Assembly (NCBI GenBank): GCA_947652115.1
Contig: OX393565.1
Span: 19,972,218-20,036,217 of the forward strand
Length of the DNA: 64,000 bases
Reading direction: 5' to 3'
From: Blastomussa wellsi
Taxonomy: Eukaryota; Cnidaria; Anthozoa; Scleractinia; Plerogyridae
This document shows, piece after piece, positions 1-11,699 of this stretch. Position numbers and translations under genes: made by a program. The stretch's first letter is position 1; every line of letters begins with the position of its first letter. Under the pieces are notes generated by a model. It did no database searches, was not told the origin of the DNA, and worked only from the letters and a program-made list of their open reading frames with translations.

Positions 1-349
1 ACACATTCAAATTATTTGAATTGGCCAATTTATGTCGTAAAAAATCTTTGCAAAATTAGGCAAGCGTGACGGTCAGTCCCTTTGTAGATCTTCAATGTTG
101 CTCAAGATACATAATTGCATTTACGTTTACTTTCCTTACAGTTGCAGAGTTATGACTGCAAAACCGTGTACGAAGATCCTGCTTGATTGAACGTTGGATC
201 TCGCAGGAGGTCTAATCAGCCAAACTTGAAAAATTAATAAACGATGATAAGTCAAAGACTACAGCAAGGCTGAAACAATGTGATATATTTTGAACAATAT
301 TTCGGATGGCCAGACCAGCCTTCTTCAGGTTTAGATGTTACTAATTTTT

Positions 350-828
350 TTGAACGTTCATTTTTCAATCAGTTGTACATGTGACTTTTTCGACTAGTTG
401 TGTAAGATATTCGATCAATCAAATGCTCATTTTCCATTAGTTGAACATGCGACTTTTTCAACCAGTTGTGCTGGATATTCGATCAGTTGAATGTTCGATT
501 TCAATCAGTTGTACATTTTACTTTTTTCGATCAGTTGTGCTTAATATTCGATCAGTGGAATGTTCATTTTCAATCAGTTGTACATGTAACAGTTTTTCGA
601 TCAGTTGTGCAAGATATTCGATCAGTTGAATGTTCATTTTCAATCAGTCGTACATGTGACTTTTTCGACCAGTTTTGCTGGATATTCGATCAGTTGACTG
701 TTCGATTTCGATCAGTTGTACATTTTACTTTTTTCGATCATTTATTCGATCAGTTGAATGTTCATTTTCAGTCAGTTTTACATTTGACCTTTTCCTTCAG
801 ATGTGCGTGATATACGATCAGTTGTGAG
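350..828. repeat. Minisatellite, ~68-70 bp unit
   Basis: Tandem imperfect units built on GATATTCGATCAGTTGAATG, then TTTCAATCAGTTGTACAT and a CTTTTTCGACCAGTTGTG segment. The GATATTCGATCAG core recurs near 397, 473, 543, 613, 681 and 745, a spacing of about 68-70 bp. Each unit also has an inner CAGTTG/CAATCAG half-repeat. The open frames across it are a by-product of the repeat and are not genes. Confidence 0.85.
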
Positions 829-3250
829 TTGAGGTTTTTTGTATACCGCTTTTGACGAAAGCGTCCTATCTTTTTGAAACGGCAACAGGTTTTTTTTTCG
901 CTACACGCGGCAAATGTGATTGGACTAAAAGCGATTTTTGCAAGCTAACTCCTGGCGGAAATTCTTGTTTTTGTGTACGTGTTAAAATGGAATTCTGCCA
1001 AAACATCCCTCCGAGGTTAATGGATGCACTATTAAAAGTTATTTGAGAAGGTGTTTGGGGGCGGTGTTTGTTTGATATTTTTGTAAACGCAGTTTCGCGC
1101 ACACAACTCTAAAAGACGGACACCTCTTTACGACGGATACCTTGTGTTTGCCCCTGCCGTTTTTCAGTCATTTTACTGTAATTAAACTCCCTATAAGACG
1201 GACACCTCTCTAATGCCGTGTGGCCATTTACCCTAAACCTTGGTACATTTGTACAGTGTTTATACTGGCTGAAATAACCGAGGTAAGCCTGTCATCAATC
1301 ACGATTACGATAAAATCGAATTGACCTCAGAACTTGGGTCATAGTACTGATGAGGCACCTGTGGCAGAGATTGTTGATTGTACTGGTGTTTAGCGGTTGT
1401 TGTAGCGCGTAGCGAAATGGCGAATTCGTGGAATATGCATCTTCCCTGACCTTAACCATGCCTGATCGCAGGGTTAATCGAACTTTTACCTTGGTTAACT
1501 TTCTATTGTCTCGGGTAATGTTTACCATTGTATCAGTTTGCGTTTACACACAAAATATTTACCCAGGCAAGTAAACTCCAAAATCTTGGTAAAATGCTCA
1601 AGTCTAAACACGGCATAAGATGGACAACGGACACTTTAAACCCTTCAACGTGCACCTGTGAAATATTATTTGCAGAGATATTCTCGATTTTGTGTTTTTT
1701 TAGCCTTTTTCTGTCAACGTTGTGACGTCATCGCACATCTAATTTGCATAATACAAAAACTTGAATATCTCTGCAACGAGAGAAGATATCGCAGAAAGGA
1801 AAACGCCATTCTCCGTAATTTTGAAATGCGGAGTTGATGGAAGTAACGACAATAATATGCAGTGACGATGATAAAAAAGGGACACGAATAGTAATCATTT
1901 GGAAAAATTAATTTTGAAACAAACTGCGCGCCATAGTCCAGTCCTTAGTTTACCCTATGCCCCTAGAAAGACCATTTTTATCATAAGATTTCGTGTTTAA
2001 ATAAAGATTGATTGATTGGCTGATATTGATTGATTCATGAAAATATCCGGTAAGTTGTATATGTGGGGTTTGATGTGTGCGGACAAGCAAAGTTCTGTTC
2101 GTTTTGCCAAGCTCGAGTGTACGAAGAATTGCAGCCGGGAATCACAACCACAGGAAGAACCTCCCCTTGAAAGGAGCTGATGCAATACAGACTTTCTTTT
2201 GAAAAGAGATGATGCAATCGGAATATCTAAAATCAAATTATTTACAACACAATCGTACAAAGTATAAAGTTCGTCATGGCTAAGCAAAAACCGCAGTTGT
2301 ACAAGTACAAAGTTCACGTTGAGTAAAACTGATTAATATGTGAAATATGGTTTGACGTAGAATGACTGGAAAACGGTAAATCCTCGCGTAACATTCCTCT
2401 CACCTAAGATCGAGACCTCCTAGGAAACGTAAGCTAGAACTCAACATTGCCACTGTGAGTGTGGTATACAAATCATCTCTGAAACTCAACTTATATACAG
2501 ATATGCGGATAATAAAAAAACTACCGCATGAGAAAGTTTCGATTTTGATATCAGTTTAGTCTAAAGAGGCTAATAGTAAAGTTAAAGTTAAAATGGCAAA
2601 AATGTACTTTTTTAGTCACCAGTCAAAGTCAAAAAATGTTCTATATTTTTACCTTTTTTACATTGCCATGGCAACAAATTTTTACTTGAAAGTGACCTGA
2701 ACATGTTCAATGGACATTAAACGTATCGAGATTTGTGCTTACAATTCCATCTAACATCATTATATTTAGTGCACCTACAATAGAACGCGAAAAATGGGAA
2801 TGTATAAACCATAACAAGCTACCTCAACTCCAAGATTTAGCTTAGCTTGTGACGTACTTGATCAGTCTCGATAAGCCAAAGACTATAACAACAACCTCGT
2901 CAATAAAAACCTATCCAACAACACGACCTGGCAGAAATTTTATTGCATCTGACTTAGATCTGTTTCGTTTCTGTTCTACAGGCTATTAAGTGATTAATTA
3001 AGTGGCATATCAACAGGAAAATTTCAGTTTCGTGACGTCCAGGGACATGTCTTTAAAGGCAAGCTACACGCACACAGATAAAATGAAGGATGGTTCAGAA
3101 CCTCCAACCGTAAACATAAAGGTATGCATTAACATGACTAAGACATAAACTTTAAAAAAATGCTTGTTGGGCCTCTGAAAAAGTTTCTCGATTCGATCGG
3201 GTTGGTCAATTTGTGAAATGGACCGCTTTATTTTCCATTCGACAAGTGGA
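829..3250. other. Intergenic, no gene seen
   Basis: No exon with recognisable homology was seen. Around 1100-1200 the ACGGACACCTCT motif occurs twice near CAGTCATTTTACTGTAA, resembling ends of decayed pogo/Tigger-type DNA transposons. A similar degenerate stretch occurs at 14690-14870. At 2000-2030 an AATAAAGATTGATTGATTG tract looks like the 3' tail of a non-LTR element. Both readings are tentative. Confidence 0.4.
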
Positions 3251-3253
3251 GTT

Positions 3254-3332
3254 GTCGATTGGAAAGTTGCATCTCATTAGTGGGACTAATGAAATGTCAA
3301 GTTGTCTAATGAGATGCAATTTTCCGATCGAC
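3254..3332. repeat. Short palindrome
   Basis: The arm GTCGATTGGAAAGTTGCATC is followed, after a ~25 bp spacer, by the near-perfect complement GATGCAATTTTCCGATCGAC. It is probably the core of a miniature inverted-repeat element. Confidence 0.6.
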
Positions 3333-3689
3333 AGCGGATAGAATGATCCCTCTTCGGGTGGAATCCACTCGACAGTATCGACAGAACTAGCAGAGATAGC
3401 CTACTGAATCAAAGTTCTGATAAGCCGAACATCGCCCCGTATTCCAGTGCACGCTGTATTACGTAAACTGTCTGCCTGGGCAACGGAATTTGGGCCCCCG
3501 TGCATGAATAGCGCAAATCATGGTTACTAGCCAAAGAATGCCAGGCTAAACGCTAATTGCACCATTCAAAACATTGCATAAAATGAAAAAAAATACTCAT
3601 ATTTAGAATTAGTTTATGTCTCCTCCTTCCAAGCTAAACGCATCAACAGAATCGCTGCTTTGCCTGAGCTCCGTGTACTGGGCCGCAAT

Positions 3690-3828
3690 TTCGGCATTTT
3701 AAAATTCAGCCTAAAGCAATAGACATCACTACGAGGCTCTACGGAATAAACCCCAAACTCTATAGTTTATTCCCCAGAGCCCCTTGCCTTGGTCTATTGT
3801 TCAAGGCTGAATTTTAAAATATCGGAGT
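3690..3828. mobile_element. Palindromic MITE-like element
   Basis: The arm TTTTAAAATTCAGCCT...CAATAGAC at ~3695-3725 is complemented by GTCTATTG..AGGCTGAATTTTAAAA at ~3797-3822. The inner part (GGCTCTACGGAATAAAC / GTTTATTCCCCAGAGCC) also pairs. It has no coding content. Confidence 0.65.
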
Positions 3829-3880
3829 GAATATTGGAGTAAAATGGCTATGGGTGAAGGCTCATAGCCGGTTTTATTAA

Positions 3881-4448
3881 AGTGGAACAGCGATGAAAAA
3901 ATATTGTTCTTGTTCTCTTTCGATTCCGATTTAATTTATATTTGGCAAAAATACACCGTGTCAATTATTGCCCCTCAATTTTCAAAATAAGTCATTTTTT
4001 GAACGACGAATTCTTGTTTTAAAAATTGTCCCCTATTACCAGATTCGACTTCAGTCGAGTTGCGTTGTAAAAGTTGGATTGAGAGAGAAAATGACGTCAT
4101 CTACTCACTAGTCTGAATTTTTACTGTGTGAAGCCAGCTAATTTGGTATGCAGAACAGCAACTTGCTTCTAAAAGCTCATGCTGCATACTAATTAGCTGG
4201 GTTTACACACATTGCAAAAATAAACTAGCGAGCCGATGACGTCATTTTCTCTCTCGATCCAGCTTTTACAACGCAACTCGACTGAAGTCGAATCTGGTAA
4301 TGGTGGACAATTTTTAAAACAAGAATTCGTCGCTCGAAAAAACGGACTTATTTCGAAAATTGAAGTGCAATAATTGGCACGGTTCATTCTTATATAAAAC
4401 TGGAATGGAAAGGAAACAAGAACGACATCTTTTCATCGTAGTACCACT
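3881..4448. mobile_element. 568 bp palindromic MITE with TTAA flanks
   Basis: Nearly the whole element folds on itself. The outer ends AGTGG (3881) and CCACT (4448) pair. The arms hold TTGTTCTTGTT, CAATTATTG, AAGAATTCGTC, CGACTTCAGTCGAGTTGCGTTG and AATGACGTCAT with their complements, around a ~50 bp centre near 4150. Exact TTAA lies on both sides (3877-3880 and 4449-4452), as for a TTAA-targeting (piggyBac-like) insertion. There is no ORF of note. Confidence 0.75.
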
Positions 4449-4694
4449 TTAACTTCAAATGAAGTGATGAGGTTACAATTAATAAGATATTGATAAGGGT
4501 GAATGCATTGGATGGAGGTAGGAGCCGAGATGAAGAACTGACATGTCTTGACTTGAATTCAAGCTGCAAAGAATGACAAGGAGATCTAGTCGCATGACGA
4601 CCCCGTTAGGAGGAGAAGGGCAAGGGGAAACAACGCATCTTAACTGATATCCAGTCCCCCCCAAACAAGATTGAAGTGCATATGACACGAATTT

Positions 4695-5185
4695 TTTTCT
4701 CTTGATTCTTGTAGTTGGATATCTATAGAAAACGACTCGAAGCCTTAAGAGTGCTGAAAAAATCTAAAAAGTATTTTTTTGCTTTCAAAATACGCGCAAT
4801 TTGGCTTCAAATTTGTCCCGGTCATCGCGCGGCCAAAATCGCACGTTATATCGGAACGTGACGTCACATTGTGTATCTCAATGCAACTTTCAGAAGAGTC
4901 CGACTCAAAAGAATCATTAGAATCACTGGACATCTTTGCCTTTCAATACACTATCTGTCCACTACGAAGTACTGCAGAATCCTCTTAGCGACAACAGACC
5001 TTCGCGGCAAAGGTAGACAATGTGACGTCACGAATAACTTCGCCGTCGATAAACTAGGTCACAGTCTCTGAGCCAAATTTGAAGGGTAATTGCGCGTATT
5101 ATGAAAGCAAAAACAATGCTTTTTAGATTTTCCAGTACTTCGAAACGTTTTCTTTAGATATCCAACTACAACAATCAAGAGAAAA
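4695..5185. mobile_element. ~490 bp palindromic MITE
   Basis: The left arm (TTTTCTCTTGATT.TTGTAGTTGGATATCTA, then AAATCTAAAAAG, TGCTTTCA.AATACGCGCAATT, TCAAATTTG) is matched in reverse by the right arm ending TAGATATCCAACTACAACAATCAAGAGAAAA. Small ORFs on both strands (4745-5301) are consequences of the symmetry. Confidence 0.7.
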
Positions 5186-5464
5186 GAAAATAGTGTAATA
5201 TTCACTTTAAATCGAAGAAGTGTTCTAGCGGATTCGAGAGTGACTGGGAATTCCGCGCTACCCTTCCCAGCGTTCTTTGCGTCCACGCTAAATGTTCCCA
5301 TCGTGAAGTCGCGTTTTCCGACTTGAGACGCCTAAAAACGAGGCAGATATAATGATTTGTGTGCTTGTCCACCACCTGAATTTTAAAGCTTGTCAGGTAG
5401 CAATTTGGAATGGTACGCATGCCCCTGTTGAACGGCCAAAGAATTTTACTTCACAGAGATCGAG

Positions 5465-5753
5465 TTTCTCTGATGGGCCTAGTGGCCCATCAGGCCGGAG
5501 CTTATCCCGGTTTCAGTAGCATGATGTGACTGAGAGTATTTCTACTCTTCCCTGGATGGGATGCTAGTCCATCGCAGGGTTACCCCCCAGCAGTAAATTC
5601 ACCGGTACTCATTAATACTCCGGGGTGAAGAGAGGCACTGTGAGAGTAAAGAATCTTGCCCAGAACACAACGCAGTCCCCAACCAGGGATAGAACCCCGA
5701 CCGTCCGATCCGGAGTCCAGCGCGCTAATTAACCATTAAGCCACTGCGCCTCC
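5465..5753 (-). mobile_element. tRNA-derived SINE copy
   Basis: Read on the minus strand it starts with a tRNA-like head (GCGCAGTGGCTTAATGGTTAA, then a B-box-like GGGTTCTATCCC). A body follows that includes TACTCTCACAGTGCCTCTC and AACCCTGCGATGGACTAGCATC. The same sequence recurs at 42328-42604 and, more degenerate, at 31690-31855, so this is one dispersed family. Confidence 0.75.
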
Positions 5754-6525
5754 CACCACCTTAACGTCAGACATAATATTAATAGTAACTGCCTGGCAAA
5801 AACGTTGCCGCGCGGAAACGTGAAATGTTTCTGCCGTGCAGCAGAAGCAAACTTTGCTTCTTGGAAACAAGAACCGATCCTGAAAGCAATGTTTCCTGTA
5901 TGGCAAAACTGGGAAACATTGGTTAAACATGCGCGCGCCACGAATGTTTCTGGAAACGTGTTTGCTCGTATTGTCTGGCCACGGGAATTGGTTCATGCTT
6001 AGCGTGCGCGTAGCCGAGGGCAACTCTAGTTTCTTGAGTGCTCTCCAAACTTCAAGTGCATCCATAACCCGAAATAAGCACAGCTAAAATCATGAATCAA
6101 TATTTGATTCAGTGACGGAAAAGAATTAAAATGTGACGGACTGAAAACAGCAACAGCAACAAAACGCGCATTGAAAATTACAATTTTATCGGCCGCGATG
6201 AAAGCGGTGGTATTTACGCACTGTTTATATAGCGTTTTGAAGACGGCTCAAAGGTCAGCTTTGACTTTGCTTGAGGGATTTCACTGATGGGTTAAAAATG
6301 AACGCGGTAAAAGAAGGTAATTTTCACGAAGACCTTGAAAACAAAAACAACAGATGACGGCCCGTTGAAAATTATATGTTCGATTCATCACTACAATCAA
6401 GACTAAAAGCGCCCTTGCTTCCAGCCTGGAGCACTTTTTGTACGATTTTACAATTTTTACAATTGTTTCCTATGTGATCAGTATTAGCATGTAAACGTGC
6501 TAAAATAAAATCCTTAGGCAACTTT

Positions 6526-6677
6526 AGAAAATACCATAATACTCTTTGTTTGTCCCCAAAATTTCCATAAGCATTGTTTTTGTTTTCTCTTGGGACCATT
6601 GTAAGTCCCATGAGAAACTGGAAACAATGCTTGTGCAAAATTTTGGGGACAAACAAAGAGTATTATGGTATTTTCCG
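6526..6677. mobile_element. ~150 bp palindromic MITE
   Basis: GAAAATACCATAATACTCTT is followed, after a CAAAATTT..CATAAGCATTGTTT segment and a short loop, by the complement ending AGAGTATTATGGTATTTTC. A second member of the family lies at 21136-21342. It ends only ~45 bp before the first identified cyclase exon. Confidence 0.75.
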
Positions 6678-6720
6678 AAGTGGCCTATTTAAGTGGTTTT
6701 TCGCTCACCTTCGTTTTCAG

Positions 6721-9700
6721 GCTGCAATTTACGAGGCTGTCAAGAGTCTTGAGCAACTTTCCTGGAAAGTTCTTGATGACTCGGAATTAACTGCGAAAGA
6801 GCTCTCTCGTAGAATCTTCACCAACCCGATCGTTAGCGATTTTCTCATTCGCTTATCTCGCCTTGATGTGTTCTCCAAAGAGCTGGCAAACTCATTCAGC
6901 AGTGATATGGATTCGCTATTGCTAATCAGAAAACTGAAGTATTTCTACAACCAACCAACTGCTGCAGTGGTGCAGCAACTTGCTGGTCTGGTACCAAGGT
7001 AAATAGTGTATCGAAGTGTAACAAAGTGTCTTGAAACAAAGTGAAAATACTTATACTAAAAAGACAAAGAAAAAGTAGGAATCTAAAGAAGGCTATTCCC
7101 AGGGGATGTACATGGCTTTCTTGATTTTTAATTGGAAGCTTGTGGAAGCCGAGTGAAGACCGTTTCGAAACTTCCTTCCGAACAATTATCCTAACCCCTT
7201 TGGTGGTAAAAGATGTGGGAATGCTAATCTGATGGCTTCTGCGCTCACAACAGCATTTTCTCCAAAAGGTGGAGGGGTACACGAATAGTGATGAAATATT
7301 TTTTCATGGTGATCTTGGGTTAGTAATATTTGCAGATAATGCAGCTCTGACAGCACATTCCGGAGAGGCATGATCAGCTGCTTCGCTCACGCATGTAGAG
7401 AGTTTGGCCTGACTATCAGCCTAAAGAAGACGAACATCGCGGGTCAAGACGTGAGCAGCATCTCCCCATCGTCGACTTCACTCTTGATGTGGTGGAGGAC
7501 TTTACTTGCCTGGGCTCCACCATCCCCAGCAATTTCTCACTGGACAGTGAGTTGAGCTAGACAATCGGCATAGCAACAACTGTCATGGCATGCTTCTTAG
7601 AGAGGGTATGGGACAACTCCATGCTGACCACAAACACCACGAAGCAATTGTACCAGGCCTGCGTGCTGAGAACTCTGCTCTACGGCAGCGAATCATGGAC
7701 CCTCTACGCCCGCCAAGAGCGCAGACTCAACACCTTCCATCGGCGCGACCTCAGAAGGGTCCTGAGCATCACATGGCAGGAACACATTTTCAACAACGCT
7801 GTCCTTAAACAGGCATGCACAAAGACATTTTGTGTAGCGCTTGCCCACCGGATCCAGGCCTGTTGACATGAAGGCAGGTGACATCAACACAGCAGACTGG
7901 GAGATTCTCGCTGTTGAATGTAGCGCTGGCAGCTGCTGGCGTGCAACTTCGAAGGCCGCCGTCAAGACAGGAGAGGGGAGAGAGGAGCAGTGGGAATAGA
8001 GGGGAGGACACAGGCGGCAGAGTGCCAACTCAGTACCCACCGAGGCAGCGGCTGCATGTCTTCACGTGTAACTGCAACAGAGCATGCCAGCTACCCTACT
8101 GGAGACTAAACCCTGAGAGCAAAAATCCATCGTCTCCCGAAACGGAAGGATGCCAGCGGCAATATTTATTGCACATTTTCACCTTTTTATTCTTTGAACA
8201 AACGGACGATGGATCATTTTTCACCAGAAACATACTTGCCGGTTTTTGAAACATCGCCGATTTTGATTATAGCAATGTTTGCAAAATTTAATTCCTTTAA
8301 CACTATTTTCTACTAAATTGCGAAATAAAGTTCCAGCAAAAACAAGTAATAATGAAGCGCAACAAGATCGCAACATTTTTTTAATCTAAACGAATCCATG
8401 AGAGATTTTTCTCCACACTTTATTTGCCTTTAGTCTTTAAATCGCCCTTTAAACTATTCTTTCCTGCTGTTTGTTGCAGAACTAGTAGCAATACTGAGCC
8501 AATTTCAAAATGGAATGGAATAGTCAAGACGTTTGCCATGGAAAGCACGATAGGCACAATGCCAGTGCGCCGCTTACTTCAAGAAATAGGCTGCCCAGAA
8601 TGCTACTTAGAGAATGCCGAGCATCTATTGAATGTTGATCCGCACTCAGTATACCCAACATCCATTTATCGCAGATGTGAGGGAGACGTTGTAGCCAAAC
8701 CAGACGCATCTGTGGTTGAGTGCACCATGCGATACACTCTGACGACTACAGCCAAGATTGTTTACGGAGTGTTGAATCCAACCAATCCAGAGCTGAAAAA
8801 CGTGTATCAGCCCCTTGGAAGGTGTGTCCATTTCAGCCTTTTTATCTGTTTCGTTTGAAATATAAAGTATCGGGCACTTTCTAGATAGTGGTTTTCACTA
8901 CTCCACTCTTTCACTTCATGATAATTGAAATGAAAACTAAAAGTAGATAAAATAAATGCACGTTAGCGTCGGTGAGGATATAAAATTTTCAACAATTTCC
9001 AGATCGGATTGTAGTTATTTAATTCGACCTGGATAGACAACCCGCATGAAAGCCTGCAGCCTGATGTGGCTTCCTCTATAAATGTCGTAGAAAACGCGCA
9101 ATAAGATCGTAAATAAAAAAAATAACAAATAAATAAATAAATAAAAGCCTTATGAACAGATATCAAAGCTCTAGCATTTATCTTTTTGAGTTCTGTCAAG
9201 TTTGTTTTTCCTTAGTACTATGTTTTAAACTTTCAAGAGACGGTTTATCCCGCTCGGTGATGCTTAGATTCGATCCGAAGTACTTCAGTGAGTAGCTGTA
9301 GTGTGAAGTTCCGACGCGCCGGATGCTGATGTCGGAATGTACAGTGGCACTGATCCGTATTTAATATGCTATAATCTTTCACAAAATATAAACTTTTACA
9401 AATATACACTTTTGGGGATTAGCACTGATGGCTTTCACACAATATTTCACGTGACACGCCAAGCCCAATTTCACACCCGTGTAACCAATAACTACCGTCT
9501 TGTAACTTGTTTAATAGTCTTATTAACCATACTTTCCATCACCAGGTGCATAGCAGTTGTCGACAACAAAGTCAATAAGACCTACGGAGAAGAAATACAG
9601 GCGTATTTCGACGAGAACAGCGTAGAACTGCAAAAGTTGGTCATTCCTGCCAGCGAAGTCGACAAAGAAATAACCACAGTGCAGAATATCTTGGTGCAGC

Positions 9701-11364
9701 TGAGGAAGCTACGCGTCAAGCGAAACGAGCCTGTCCTCGTTGTTGGCGGAGGCGTCATACATGACGTCGTCGGCTGTGCCACCGCTCTGTACCATCGTAA
9801 CACGCCTTACATCATGCTGTCTACAAGTGTCGTGGCTGGTATCGATGCTGGCCTGTCACCTCGCACTGGTTGTGACGGATTCGGCTTCAAAAACCTGTTC
9901 GGGGCTTACCACCCCCCTGTCCTGACATTAACCGATAGAAGCTTTTTCCGCACCCTCCACCGTGGCTGCCTGCGTCACGGGATCGCTGAGATTGTCAAGA
10001 TAGCAGTGGTTAAGGATGAAGATCTTTTCTGTCTACTGGAGCAGGAAGCAACCAATGTTTTGCGTACCAAGTTTGGTATAGAGATGCAAGACTTCCACGA
10101 GGACCAAAAAGCTTTTGAAAATCTCTGCGATCTCATCATTGGCAAAGCTCTTGAATAGTATGTAATATATTTATAATTAGTTTGTAGGTACGTTTTTGCA
10201 ATAACTGACAGAACTCGCTCGCATTCAGTGGCCTAGAGCTATGGTTGATGAGAGTAAAGTCCAGAGAACATAACGCGGCTTCTAAGCTTGTAAGTCCAGA
10301 ACGAGCACTTTCGGAAAACCTCTGGTTCGGTAAAATTGTTGCCCCTTTTCCAATAAACTGAAACATACGACCTTAGAGAATGTCGCTTGGGCATGTTGGA
10401 ACATTTAGGGCAACATTTTCAAAGAAGTCGTCGGCCGGCTTCAAGCAGCACCGACTTTCCTTCTACTTTGGTAAACACCAAAATAACCACATTTTTCAAG
10501 GTCGTAGGCAGGTGGCGTCAATTCTATGGTCAAAAAGAGTATCGACAATGGCTGGAAAGCCTGTTAAGCAAACTTATATTTAGCAGGATATCAATCAGCT
10601 CTTAACTTAAAGATTGTTTTATTGCTTTACTACTGTTTTTCTTTCTGTAATTCACGCTTCGGATTGACGAATTTTCTTTATATCAAACTTTCTGGTTGTG
10701 CAAATTGCTAGTGCAATCAAACATATAATGAATTCCTTGATATGTTTCTCTCCGTTCCAGTTACATGAGATCCGAGTACAGTAATATATGGGAAACCCAC
10801 CAGTGCCGACCGCACGCCTATGGTCATACGTGGAGCGCTGGTTACGAGCTCGCTTCAGGAATGCTTCACGGTCATGCTGTAGCGACAGGCATGGGTTTCG
10901 GCGCTTATCTTTCCTTCTGTAACAACTGGATAACAGAGCATGAGCTGAATCGCATTTTGAAGCTCCTAAGCGAATTAGAACTGTCGCTGTGGCACCCTAT
11001 CATGGAGGACACGGAGACACTGTACAAAGTCCAGGAGAGCGTGATCGAGAAGCGCGCTGGTAACCTGGTAGCACCAGTTCCTAGAGGCCTGGGGAAGTGC
11101 GGCTACATTAACGACATGCCTTACGAGCTACTTGACAAGCGGCTGCACGAATATCGGGAGATCTGCCAGCAGTATCCCAGGCAGGGAGTGGGGATTGAGG
11201 TCCACTGCAAGGATATTGGGCTTGAGGACCCAGCCACAGTGGGAAATGTTAACAAGGAGCTTCCCGAGGACGACTTTAAAGAGGATGCTGCACTGAATCA
11301 TGGCATTCATTGCAAGGGTGAAAGCGAAGAACAGAAGAACGATCTCAGTATCCTCCAGGCTTAG
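6721..11364 (+). CDS. EEVS/DDGS-type sugar-phosphate cyclase, 5' end missing
   Basis: Exons 6721-6998, 8480-8821, 9546-10157 and 10761-11364 have consensus donors (GTAAAT, GTGTGT, GTATGT) and CAG acceptors. All three junctions split a codon after base 2, so the frame is kept, giving 611 codons to TAG. The DHQ-synthase-fold core runs from about residue 150 to 520. The NAD motif GGGVIHDVVG is at ~274-283. The metal ligands typical of the fold are present: Glu355 in AEIVK, His433 in GHTWSAG and His447 in LHGHAV. GHTWSAG, HGHAV, SPRTG and KNLFGAYHPP match 2-epi-5-epi-valiolone / desmethyl-4-deoxygadusol synthases rather than true DHQ synthase. This class cyclises sedoheptulose 7-phosphate on the way to gadusol and mycosporine-like amino acids (UV screens). 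The ~150-residue helical N-terminus is not recognised. The first exon starts in phase 0, so at least one upstream exon with the start codon is missing. An AATAAA signal lies at 11688. Confidence 0.85.
7290..8110 (+). pseudogene. Decayed LINE (non-LTR RT) 3' part
   Basis: Fragments in different frames read as the C-terminal part of a non-LTR reverse transcriptase ORF. They include LTISLKKT (7400s), then LYQACVLRTLLYGSESWTLY and RRLNTFHRRDLRRVLSITW (7645-7790). Next come DINTADWE-type sequence (7870s) and a Cys-containing tail (~8050-8090). Stops and frameshifts separate the pieces. It lies in the intron between cyclase exons 6721-6998 and 8480-8821 and plays no part in that protein. Confidence 0.75.
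9015..9145 (+). mobile_element. SINE 3' fragment
   Basis: TTCGACCTGGATAGACAACC...GCCTGATGTGGCTTCCTCTATAAAT followed by an A-rich AAATAAATAAAT tail matches the 3' half of the SINE at 44525-44785 (CACCTGGATAGAGCACAC...GAGGCTGATGTACCTTCCTC). It lies inside a cyclase intron. Confidence 0.6.
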
Positions 11365-11687
11365 GCCTATGTCAGAAAAGTAAGTTATGTTCACGAAGGT
11401 TGCAGAGCGACATAACATTATAGCTGATATGAAGGCCATTGAAGTGCTACGGAGGGCTTCCATAATATTCCCCGGTTTACTGGTTTATAATAATTTAGAA
11501 AAGTCCCAAGAAGTCGAGGTCCTGCTCGCTGCTGTGTTGAAGGAAAGTTGTGCACGCTGGGTACGCAATAATCTGGCCTTTCAGGCATCCTGTCATCTTA
11601 GTTCAAACGCTTCTTTAAACTCGAGACATAAACATAAGCTAAGCCCTCCACTATATGGACCTAATAAGTCCCAGCTGCTCGAATGTA

Positions 11688-11693
11688 AATAAA
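11688..11693 (+). terminator. Polyadenylation signal AATAAA
   Basis: A canonical AATAAA lies 324 bp after the cyclase stop codon and is the likely 3' end signal of that transcript. The ORF at 11387-11692 falls in this presumed 3' UTR and resembles nothing known to me. Confidence 0.5.
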
Positions 11694-11699
11694 ACACCG

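Noticed and set aside
11387..11692. 101-codon ORF after the cyclase stop
   Set aside because: It lies between the stop codon and an AATAAA signal, is unlike any family I know, and is best explained as 3' UTR.
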